Positions 9,385 to 17,955 of a stretch of DNA of 21,208 nucleotides are shown one piece after another. The DNA is taken from the NCBI GenBank assembly GCA_003427395.1, contig BFEA01000448.1, positions 136,515 to 157,722 on the forward strand. The letters run 5' to 3'. Under the pieces are notes generated by a model that was given only the letters and a program-made list of their open reading frames with translations, was not told the origin of the DNA and did no database searches. Numbering within the stretch: the first letter of the stretch is position 1; each line of letters begins with the position of its first letter. This DNA is from Chara braunii (Eukaryota; Streptophyta; Charophyceae; Charales; Characeae). A program made the translations under genes and the position numbers.

Positions 9385-9836
9385 CTATCAGCCATTGCAA
9401 TCCCTTGACTTCATTTCAGAAGCTATCATCGCATGTTTTCTGTGGTTGAACACCATCATGATCGAATTGCGACCCAGGCTTTGTAAAGAGAAAGCATCGT
9501 TGATGTCTTTCATTTGTTCTTCTCTCTTAATTGTTGCAATCACCCATTTTCTTTTTTCCGCTGGCATGAGTTTAGCACCACTTCTTGCGAAGATGAAAAT
9601 CATGCTTCTTGTGGAATTCATCAAGTTCTGCCACTTTTCCTTCTGGGTACTTTCAAACTACAATTTCTTCTTCCTTGCCTCTTCACTTGTGCACCTTCGA
9701 CCTTGTTTTTTTCAATGGGAAACTTTAAAGCTTCATTGGCGATCACACTCGAAGACATCTTGGTTGTCTGAGAGGTCCGCATCGCCACAACAGATGAGCA
9801 AGTGGCGGTGGTATGGCCGTTCCTGGGGCCTTGCAT
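9385..9836 (-). pseudogene. 5' end of a second, diverged LINE ORF1 (3'-truncated)
   Basis: From an ATG at 9834-9836 (MQGPRNG...), the minus strand encodes a segment parallel to ORF1 of the first LINE. SQTTKMSSSVIANEALKF aligns with SQTNKPSTEIIENDALKF. After a frameshift near 9624, FARSGAKLMPAEKRKW aligns with FARNGADLMLAEKRKW, and SRDCNG with SRSCNG. Similarity stops at about 9385, before the region leading to the CCHC knuckle. The two copies are clearly different lineages (roughly half the residues identical by eye). Keeping the 5' end and losing the 3' end is opposite to normal LINE 5' truncation, so this piece was probably separated by a later rearrangement or deletion. It is not functional. 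Confidence 0.85.
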
Positions 9837-10168
9837 TCTGTTGTGCTTTAGGGGGGAGAGAGAGTTTGTGAAGAGGTTGTGGAGAGTGGGAGACAGCTGA
9901 GAGTTCGTGGGGTAAGGCCAGAGGGGAGGGGTCAGCGGGTGAGCGAAGCTTCATTGTCGATCACACTCGAAGACATCTTGGTTGTCTGAGAGGTTCGCAT
10001 CGCTGCAGCAGATGAGTAAGTGGCGGTGGTACGACCGTTCCTGGGGCTTGCATTCTGTTGTGCTTTACCCGTAGAGGGGGGAGAGAGAGTTTGTGAAGAG
10101 TTTGTGGAGAGTGGGAGAGAGTTGAGAGTTTGTGGGGTAAGGCCAGAGGGGAGGGGGGTTAGTGGATG
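9730..10168. repeat. Tandem duplication of ~218 bp over the ORF1 start of the second LINE
   Basis: Bases 9730-9947 and 9948 to about 10168 are two copies about 90% alike. Both contain the 'cgatcacactcgaagacatc' block, a CAT (minus-strand ATG) inside 'ttgcattctgttg', and a downstream GA/GT-rich part 'gggagagagagtttgtgaagag'. The upper copy has a few extra bases ('cccgta') after 'gctttac' and loses one base shortly after its ATG. Each unit spans about 107 bp of ORF1 and 110 bp of leader. Confidence 0.92.
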
Positions 10169-10217
10169 AGCAAGGAGTGGGAGAGGGATAATGGGAGGGG
10201 CGAACAGGGTTTGTTGA

Positions 10218-10259
10218 TTTGTTTGTTTGTTTGTTTGTTTGTTTGTTTGTTTGTTTGTT
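10218..10259 (+). repeat. (TTTG)n microsatellite, about 10 copies
   Basis: A run of TTTG tetranucleotides, tailing off into GTTGGTTGG on the right. It produces a spurious Thr-Asn-Lys-Gln open frame on the minus strand. It sits upstream of the second LINE fragment and about 230 bp before the LTR element. Confidence 0.95.
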
Positions 10260-10268
10260 GGTTGGTTT

Positions 10269-10487
10269 GTCGGTTTTTTTTGGGTTTAAGTTCCTAGACT
10301 CGGGTGTGGTTGGCGGGTAAGGTGGGTAAGGTGTCAAGAATGCCGACTGTCCGGTGTTGCGGAGACTGCTTGGACGAAGGAAAGACAAGGAAGGCAAGAC
10401 GAGACGACGATCAGCGTCGCGGTCCACGGCCAGGCAAGTAGAATGGGGGCAACAACCTGTCAGGGTTACTTGAGTAGGGAACGGAGG
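10269..10487. other. Left flank of the LTR element
   Basis: The 5' flank, with a mixed GC-rich composition. The five bases before the LTR are GGAGG; the five after the 3' LTR are GCGGC, so no matching target-site duplication is seen. No gene or RNA is recognised. Confidence 0.5.
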
Positions 10488-11489
10488 TGCGAGGATTTGG
10501 GTCCTCGGTAGGCCTATGGGGCCCTGTTTGCAGCATTGCCCGCCCTAAGTGAAGGCGGAGGTGCCCGCCCTAAGTGAAGGCGGGCTTGACATATCGCAAG
10601 AGGCCCTCGACTGTCAATTTCATATTTGGGGTCCAGGTAGTTGCGACGTGCCAGTTGGTTGAAAGAAACTTAGGCCGGGCAACACAGACATTTCCACGGC
10701 CTTCCGGGCTTTTCCAAAGAATGCAGGCCCTGGGCGTGATTCGCAGCCTCATACAGAGAGTTGGGCGCCCAACCGAACGAGGCCCAGCAGCCCAGTAGCT
10801 GCTGTACCCAGGCAGCCTCCTGGGGCAGCCAGGCTGAGCGAGCAGGCCAACTCTTTCCATAAAGGAAAGAGCTCTGCCCTGGCTGCCTCATTCGGTCACT
10901 TGGCTGGCGGCAGCGCTGCTGGAGCGATAGCTCGCAGGCTGGCTGCTGGCATTGGGAGCAAGAGGCTGCGCACGTGGGGTCGTGTGGTGAAGTAGGGCGC
11001 TGCTGAGGGCAGCGCCATAGCCATCCTCCATAGCGGGCTCGACTTGGATGTACAGTGAGGCAGAGGGGTGGTCTTCGGGTGTAAGAGAGGACAGGTGTGG
11101 GTGTAAAGTCAGGGAAGGGCGAAGGATGATGATGATGATGATGTGAGGGCACATACCTTGTATTGGCGATGGTCTGCATATGGGCAAACATCTTCAAGTA
11201 CTTCGGGTGGCCGCTGATGTCAGTAGTTGCATTGTCTATTAGTAGGTTGATCGTCGCTGTGTAGGAGTAGGCTGGGCGCTGAGTGCCAAGTAGGAGTGTG
11301 AAGGGACTGGACTCTTGTGTTGTGGCGGAGAGAGAGAAACTCTCCTTGACATTGGTTTTCAGTACTATGAACCCCCATTGGTGTATTATTGGTGCAATGC
11401 TGCTCTCTGGACACAGTGTGACTATCTCGCTTTCAATGTGATGGTGTAATCTGGAATTTGTCATCTCGCTGTTGCTTATTTTCCTTGCA
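10488..11489 (+). repeat. 5' LTR, 1,002 bp
   Basis: It begins TGCGAGGATT and ends TTCCTTGCA, paired with 18344-19344. It should contain the promoter (U3), transcript start and polyadenylation region. I find no convincing TATA box or AATAAA. Features inside: a 25-bp tandem pair with CCGCC/GGCGG arms (10538-10584), a perfect 14-bp palindrome (10760-10773), a cluster of hairpins (10785-10887) and a (GAT)6 run (about 11125-11142). Confidence 0.96.
10760..10887 (+). other. Hairpin cluster in the 5' LTR
   Basis: In 128 bp: palindrome GTTGGGCGCCCAAC (10760-10773); CAGCAGC/GCTGCTG (10785-10791 with 10798-10804); CCCAGG/CCTGGG (10807-10812 with 10819-10824); and a nested hairpin with outer arms GGCAGCCAGG/CCTGGCTGCC (10824-10833 with 10878-10887) and inner arms CTCTTTCC/GGAAAGAG (10851-10858 with 10864-10871) around an ATAAA loop. 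The same bases occur without change in the 3' LTR at +7856. Function is unknown; a structured transcript region is inferred. Confidence 0.8.
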
Positions 11490-11492
11490 ATT

Positions 11493-11508
11493 TGGTATCG
11501 GAGCTGGT
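11493..11508 (+). other. Primer binding site, initiator tRNA-Met type
   Basis: TGGTATCGGAGCTGGT starts three bases (ATT) after the LTR end. It matches the plant iMet primer site (TGGTATCAGAGCCAGG) except at three positions, two of which are transitions. Minus-strand DNA synthesis starts at such sites. Confidence 0.88.
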
Positions 11509-11510
11509 TC

Positions 11511-12768
11511 ATATTGCGCTTCATTGGTTCTTCACAATAGCTATTGGTGCTTCGCATGAGGTGTGGGGCAGTGATAAGGCATTGGCGTTGAACATTAGGC
11601 AGCCCAGGGTAGTGTGGGCGCGCCAGGGAGCTATGTGGTGACATACGGGGTGTATGCTGGATGATGAGAGCTCGCTGATGTGGCATATTAAGCCGGGGTG
11701 GAACCGCATTCTGTTGTTGGTTGTGCCGAGGCAAAGACCGGTCATCAGAATTGCACATCAGGTTACTAGTGAGAAATCTGTGGTTGGGGGCAGCATTTAT
11801 GAGGTACGTTGCTCTCTTCCTTACCTACCCTCTTCATCTTTTCTTACCGTGAGGAAGTGAGTTTTGTCTTAAGAGTCCTCTCGATGTGAGGTGTCGCGAG
11901 CGCTCAACCTTGAGAGTCGACATTCTTCCTGGGCAGCAAGCTGGTGGGAGACGGGCGATGCTTCTTAAGGGCCTTGGACGAAGCACTCGGGTCACAGTCA
12001 CCATGCCAACCCACTGGGACTAGTACACGCATGCTTTGCCGCAAGTCCTTGGTTCTGCTGCTTGCGCAATAGAGATCATGCAGGGCATGCCAACACTTTG
12101 ACAGACGCTTATCAGACCGTCTTTAAACATTTCTGGCTGGAGACTCGGAATTGAATCTGGCTGTGATCGTCGTCCTGTCTGCGACGTTAAATAATTCCTG
12201 AGGAGATGGGGGCTCTCCTTAAATCCCTCTTGATCAGCTGGATCAACCGGGTGTAAATTCGTTGAATGCGAGGGTAAATAAAGTGCAGGGGCTGGCATGT
12301 TCGACGTTGACTTGGGGCACAGGGGTGGGCCGGATTGCACACCTTCAAACACGATGCTCAACCAAATGCTCAGGACGTTGACACAAAGTGACGACTCAAG
12401 AAGGATACAGGGGGAGGGGGGATTCCGGTAACTGTTCGAAGTGGCAATCAACAGACAATCTGCCATCAAGCATACATCTCTAACAGGAGATGTTATTTTT
12501 ATTTTTGATTATCTAGTTGTTACAGACTTGACTAACAACTGACAGACGACTACGGACAGATTAGATCTTTGCTGTATTGCGATCTGTTATAGGGTAATCT
12601 AAAAATAGATTTAATATATCCTATAGGACCTGACATTAGTTGTTACTATATCACCTAATTGTTTCTGTTCCAGCCGACCGAAATTAGTTGTGAATCATAA
12701 TCGGTTGTGTGTCAGGCTAAGGTAGGATTCGGTGTGGATTCTAGTTTAGATCACACACACTGTAGCTC
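11511..12768 (+). other. Untranslated leader of the LTR element
   Basis: About 1.26 kb between the PBS and the first gag ATG. No coding region is convincing here on either strand. The last ~290 bp (12481 onward) turn AT-rich and hold two inverted repeats: AGTTGTTA/TAACAACT (12515-12522 with 12533-12540), and a nested TATAGG/CCTATA (12588-12593 with 12620-12625) enclosing AATCTA/TAGATT (12596-12601 with 12606-12611). These may be packaging or dimerisation structures. A pyrimidine-rich 'tttctgttccag' at 12662-12673 looks like a splice acceptor, and 'gaggtacgt' near 11801 like a donor. Both are only suggestive. Confidence 0.6.
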
Positions 12769-14652
12769 ATGAGTGATGCAAGCACTAGTGAGGAGTTGCT
12801 AAAGGATGACCGTAGGACTACTCGCTGGACTGCCGTAGTCGACCCTTGACATTCTTGGAGTTGGGTCCAGGAGACGAGAGAAGATTGCGGAGAGAGGCTA
12901 GAGAGAGAACAGCGGCAAGAAGAGAGAGGGCAGCTGAGGATAGTGCCAGGACTAGAATTTCAGCTAGCACCTGTGCAGCCGTGGCTACTTTATCTACTAT
13001 GTCGCAAACCTCTTCACAGTCCACTTCGTCAGGAGTCAGTCAGAGTGGTTCTCAGGGGTCCATTAGTCAGATTGCTAGCTTGCGAGTCAGCCAGCAGACT
13101 CAACTCACGGCGGAGGATTTAGAAATCCGTCAAGCAGAAGAACTTCGGCAGTTGGACGAAGCAGCAGAGAGGAGAAGAAAAACCATACTTAGGAAGGCTA
13201 GACTAGGGAGTAGAATGCAGGAGCTAGGCAGGTTGGAAAGACTAGATGAGGCGACATTAGATCCTGCTGGTCGTATACTGTGTAGTGCCTTACTTTCAGT
13301 GGCTGAAGCGCAGAACGTCCAACAGGAATTGCTGGCCGAATTGGTGGCAGGCCGGAAACAAATCCTGGCTGAACTTCGGGCTCCTCGCACAGCAGTGAGG
13401 CAGCCGCAGTTTGCTGTAGATCCCCCTGCGGGTCAACTTTCTCTCCTATGTTTGGCATACCCCCTCCAGGTGGTTTAGCAGCAACTAGTGGTCCGGTTCA
13501 TACAGTCTCAGCCGTACCATCTACAACAGTGGTCACTACAGTCCCATTGTCAAGCCAGGTCAGGTTAGTGTGCAACAGCCTGTTTCAGTGGCTATGCAAC
13601 CGCTGCAGCAAGCCCCTGGGCCCATGCAGCCTATGCAGTGGATGACCAAGATTCCTCTGCTGAGTCCTAAACCTTTTTTTGGAGACGGGAAGAAGGATGA
13701 GGATCTGGATACTTGGGTAAGGACTGTGCGTACATATGTGAGGCATAAGCTTACAAGACCAGAGCAGGAAGTTGTAGTTGCTGCGTCCTTTTTAGAAGGA
13801 TCAGCAACACGTTGATTGAATGGGTTAGTGCAGCAGCAGGGCTATGGTCAGAATTTCGATGCATGGGCACAGGCCCAAACATTGGAACAGTTCGTACAGA
13901 CTGTGTACAGGAGATGGCATGACCCTCAAGGGGCTCAGAAGGCCACCGACGCGATCAACAATCTGTGTGCCAAGAAGTACAAGAATGTTTGCGAAGTCAC
14001 AGACACTGTAGAACGTCTGATCGTAGTACCTGGTGTGCGCTTTGACGCTCAAGTACTCCTTACGGATTATTTGAGATGTCTTTCATCCGAAGTCAGGACA
14101 AAACTGGTGGACGAAGCCTACGTAGACCAACACAACTTAGCTACTTTCAGCAGGAAGGCCCTAGACATAGAGGCAAAGCTGGGATCCGCACATCAGGTAT
14201 CACATGATGGTAGGAAGAGACTTCCCCAGGAGTGGAAGAAGTAGGGTCAGTTGATGTTCGTTGACCACAATGGTCAAACAACGGAGATTGACGATTTCCC
14301 AGATCTTGGGGAGGTGACAGAGCAGGATGGGGCCAGCGAGACTTTGGATGGGGGAGTTGTGGCTATCAAAGAAAAGGCTAGGGGGACCGGGAAGAAGAAG
14401 GTAGTACGGTCCACGGGTCAGGGCGACCAAGGAACACCCGCATGGGTAAAACTTGGTTTAGAGTATGAGGTGTGGAGAGACAGAGTTGCTCGGGGCACAT
14501 GCATGAACTGTGGCAATTATGGCCACACGTCTAGAACGTGCCGAGGCAAGAAATTCTTGACGAGGGTAGCCGCACCAACGGTGGTGGGACTATCTTCGAA
14601 CTCTGGCGGTGCTTCTGCGAGCACTTCGCAGGGAAACACCTCGCGCCAGTAG
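12769..14652 (+). pseudogene. gag: gag of the Ty3/gypsy element, broken
   Basis: Gag forms the particle and packages RNA. The first ATG (12769) starts a short frame (MSDASTSEELL...) that stops at 12847-12849. The adjacent frame is open from 12816 and continues with an Arg/Glu-rich helical segment (RRLRREARERTAARRERAAE), a Ser/Gln-rich spacer, and another long charged helix (about 13110-13380). A Pro/Gln linker leads to the capsid-like retrotrans_gag core (about 13650-14200, with WVRTVRTYVRHKL and FVQTVYRRWHDPQGAQKA). The CCHC knuckle is at 14500-14541. Breaks: frame changes at about 12816-12846, 13436-13447 and 13545-13560; TGA at 13813-13815, where the family has an aromatic residue in the core; and TAG at 14242-14244. 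After the knuckle the frame ends at TAG 14650-14652. Confidence 0.88.
14500..14541 (+). other. Gag CCHC zinc knuckle
   Basis: CMNCGNYGHTSRTC: a canonical C-x2-C-x4-H-x4-C retroviral-type nucleocapsid knuckle with all ligands intact. It binds genomic RNA. Confidence 0.95.
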
Positions 14653-14911
14653 GAGTTTTAGTCGCTCTTACTCGCGCTGAAGTGGTTACATTGCCTTCCC
14701 CACTTCACGCGTTGGCCAAGGCTAGTGACCCACGTATCGCCCCACGGACCCATTCAGACCCACCGACGCTCTGTTTGAAAGATGTGTCTGAGGCCCTAGA
14801 GGAGTTAGAGACTGAGTGGTCAGGGAAGAACCCAGGGACATTTGGGCGATGGTCAGTAGAGGTCCAAAGGGTGAACATTTCGTGGTAGAGGATGTAGGTG
14901 GCCGCAAGGTT

Positions 14912-14950
14912 GGTGCCTTCGCAGACATAGGCTCTACACGAAACTTCATT
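14912..14950 (+). other. Retropepsin active-site region with altered triad
   Basis: The aspartic protease of gypsy elements has D-[ST]-G-[AS]. Here the segment reads FADIGSTRNFIS, with Asp at 14924-14926 followed by Ile instead of Ser or Thr. An ACA-to-ATA transition would explain it. The following NFIS is typical of chromovirus proteases, so the assignment is sound, but activity is doubtful. Confidence 0.8.
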
Positions 14951-15479
14951 AGTCGTGCTTGTGTGGATAGACTGCGCTTAGGGGACCAAGTGCAGCGGCT
15001 TAGCAGAATTGTAGCTTCTACGCTGGCCAACAAGCANCAAATGTTGGTAAAAGACTATGTCAAGGACGTAGTCTGCACCTTCTCCTATGGAGGAGGGGAA
15101 GTGAGTCATAAAATCTCCTTCCTGGTTAGCGACGAACTGCCCGTTGACATGCTCCTAGGTATGTACCACCTCGAGGTCGCGCGACCACAGTTTGACTGGG
15201 ATAGAAATGTATTGATTCACAAATTGCCCAACGGTAGATCTGTTAGATTGCGAAAGTTCAAAGCTAGCAGTCTAATAGAAAACTACGGGTGCATGTGTGC
15301 GTCATCCTTCTATAACTATCATAAGCAGAATCGCGAGGAGGGCATGTATCTAGTATTTGTCTCTGAGAAAGGGGAGTCCGTTAAATCACCCCCAGAGATA
15401 GAATCAGTCGTCGCACAATATTTAGACCTTTTTGAGGAGCCCATAGGCGTGGTGGAAAGGGAGGTTGTCCATGCAATAG

Positions 15480-16080
15480 AGGTTGTCCCAGGTAGTAAGG
15501 TGCCTAGAGGACGAATCTATAGGATGTCTCCTGCGGAGTTAGATGAGCTTCGCCGCCAGCTCAAGGAGCTCACAGAGATGGGATGGATTCGGCCTAGTAC
15601 CTCCCTTTATGGTGCTCCAGTTCTATTCGTACCGAAGAAGGGAGGTACCTTGAGGATGTGCATTGACTATAGGGGCCTCACTGCCATCACCGTTAAGAAC
15701 GCGGAGCCCCTACCCCGCATTGACGACCTCTTGGATAGAGTGCAGGGATGCCGGTACTTCACCAGGATAGATCTGAAGTCCGGATACCATCAAATTGCCA
15801 TTAGGCCTGAGTATCAGCACAAAACCGCATTTCAGGTCAGGTACGGTCTGTACGAGTTTGTGGTGATGCCGTTTGGACTATGCAATGCACCTGGTACATT
15901 CTAGCACGCGATGAACAAGATTTTTCATGACTACTTAGACAAGTTTATCGTCGTGTACCTCGACGATATTCTCATCTTTAGTAGGACTGTAGAGGAGCAC
16001 GCTGAGCACTTGAAAACAGTGCTAGGTCTCCGAAGACAGCACCAGAACAAGGTTAACTTGGAAAAATGCGAGTTTGGTCG
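15480..16080 (+). other. Reverse transcriptase domain of the Ty3/gypsy element
   Basis: In order: [19 protein letters not shown] (about 15626-15680), [13 protein letters not shown] (motif A, about 15758-15796), [12 protein letters not shown] (motif B, about 15867-15901), then TAG 15902-15904, then FIVVYLDDILIF (motif C, YLDD at 15956-15967). Both catalytic Asp motifs are intact. The only break inside the core is the stop, located where the family usually has Gln. Confidence 0.95.
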
Positions 16081-16379
16081 CACCAAGATCTTGTACTTGG
16101 GTCATGAAATCTCAGCTGATGGATTGAGGCCGGATGATGCCAAAGTGGCCGGCATACGTGACTGGCCCAGACCTCAGACTGTTACTGAGGTCAGATCGTT
16201 TTTGGGGATGACGGGCTACTATTGTCCGTTTGTGAAGAACTATAGTACTATAGCTTCCCCATTAACAGATGTAACTCGACTTGACACCCCTTGGGAGTGG
16301 ACTGAAGAGTGTGAGGCAAGCTTCAAGAAATTGAAGTATGCTCTAACACACTATGAAGTTTTCAGACTTCCTGATCCTG

Positions 16380-16760
16380 ACAAACCATTTGTTGTGACCA
16401 CAGATGCCAGCCAATATGGCATAGGCGCGGTCCTTGCGCAACAGGAGGGGCCAAAGTTGAGACCGATCGAGTATATGAGTAAAAAGATGCCTTCCCAGAA
16501 GTTAGCTAAGTCCACGTATGAGAGAGAACTCTACGCCTTGTACAGAGCGCTTGTCCAATGAGACACTACCTCCTAGGAAGATTCTTCTATGTGAGGTCGG
16601 ACCATGAGACTTTGCGCTGGATTAAGACACAGCCTGTTCTGTCGGACGCACTCAAAAGATGGATTCAAGTGGTAGACATGTATGACTATCAACTTGATCC
16701 TATCAAGGGTACGTACAACAAAGTGGCTGATGCATTATCACGACGGGCAGACTATTTGGG
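16380..16760 (+). other. RNase H domain of the Ty3/gypsy element
   Basis: Acidic residues are seen in VVTTDASQYG, YERELYA, RSDHETLRW and NKVADALSRR, the usual D-E-D-D set. A one-base loss near 16560, after ALVQ, shifts the frame in the middle of the domain, so it cannot be made as one chain. RNase H removes the RNA template during reverse transcription. Confidence 0.92.
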
Positions 16761-16984
16761 CGCGCTAGTCACTGAGTTTGGCATATCTGACGAACTCACT
16801 CGATCGCTGGTGGAAGCCTACCAGGGAGATTCAGTTATGTCAAAGATCATCCGTAGATTCCAAGCAAAGGACAAAAAAACCTCGGACAAATTTATGATGG
16901 TAGATGGCTTGCTGTTTCTTGAGAAGGCAAGGAATAAAAGATTGTGTCCCGTGTAGTGAGTCTTTACGTAGTTTATTTTTAGGC

Positions 16985-17500
16985 GAGTGTCATGACGCAA
17001 CTGGTCATTTTGGATATAAAAAGACCTCAGCGAACCTAGTGCATAAATTTTGGTGGCCCACTATGATGCAAGATACGAAAAGGTATGTTGAAACTTGCCA
17101 GGTCTGTCAAAGGGACAAACCTAGGACTCAGGCTCCACTTGGGCTCATCAAGCCCTTGTCGATTCCTGAAGGTCCTGGTCAAAGTGTGTCCATGGACTTC
17201 ATGGATACTCTTGTGACCAGTAAGTCTGGAAAGAGGCATATCTTCGTGATAGTGGACCGCTTTACTAAATATGCAAGACTGATCGCTCTGCCAGAAACTG
17301 CGAAAATTGACTATGTCATCAAACTGTTTCTGGATCACTGGGTTAGGGATTTTGGACTACCCACATCAATAGTGAGTGATAGGGATGTAAGGTTTACCAG
17401 TGAACATTGGCAGGCAACTGCTGAACAAATGGGAACCAAACTCCAAATGATTTCAGGGAATCACCCTGAGTCAAATGGTTAGGCAAAACAGATGAACCGG
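16985..17500 (+). other. Integrase zinc-binding and DD(E) core domains
   Basis: The zinc domain shows HDATGHFGYKKT followed by CQVCQRDK (an H2C2 finger). The core shows SMDFMDTL (first Asp), SIVSDRDVRFTS (second Asp) and GNHPESNG. The residue 36 positions after the second Asp, where gypsy integrases have the catalytic Glu, is coded AAA (Lys) at 17486-17488, two codons after a TAG at 17480-17482. A G-to-A change would convert Glu to Lys. This copy therefore lost strand-transfer chemistry by substitution as well as by truncation. Confidence 0.9.
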
Positions 17501-17955
17501 GTAGTACAGCACCTGCTTCGGCATTATATTAAGCCAAGTCAGGATGACTGGGACGAGCAGTTACCTCTCGTCGCCAGCCTGTACAATAACGTTGTGCATA
17601 GTACTACGGGTATGACTCCCAACCAGCTACATCTTGGTTGGAAACCCAGAACTGTGCTTGACTTTCTGCTACTGGAAAGGCAACCCACTGCAGCCCCTGG
17701 CAGCATAGGGTATGCTATCAAGTATGAACAGATGCTGCAGAAGGCAGTGGAACATATTAAGAAGTCTCAAGATGCTATGATTGCATCTGAGAACAAACAT
17801 AGACGGCCTTCTAACTTTCAGGTAGGTGAGAGAGTCTGGGTGAGGTCATCTGAACTGGGTCAGGAGATAGGTATCTCAAGGAAACTGATGCCATAGTACT
17901 TGGGCCCTGGGAGATCTTAGATATTGTAGGGGATCAACCGGATGGGCCTTCATAT

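Noticed and set aside
8870-9395. Two overlapping minus-strand frames of 110-129 codons
   Set aside because: No motif or family resemblance, and the composition follows a GC-rich patch. Not supported as genes.
10065-10427. A minus-strand frame with repeated Thr-Asn-Lys-Gln
   Set aside because: It is a translation of the (TTTG)n microsatellite.
10851-10871. The ATAAA loop of the LTR hairpin as a polyadenylation signal
   Set aside because: It lacks the full AATAAA and there is no transcript-end evidence. Kept only as part of the hairpin observation.
10670-11758. A 362-codon open frame on the minus strand across the 5' LTR, with a His run
   Set aside because: It crosses the LTR/leader boundary, the His run is simply the (GAT)n repeat read in reverse, and it resembles no protein. 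The equivalent frame in the 3' LTR is cut differently. Most likely a chance opening in GC-rich sequence.
12020-12469. A 149-codon minus-strand frame in the leader
   Set aside because: It is antisense to the leader and matches no known domain; chance is the simpler explanation.
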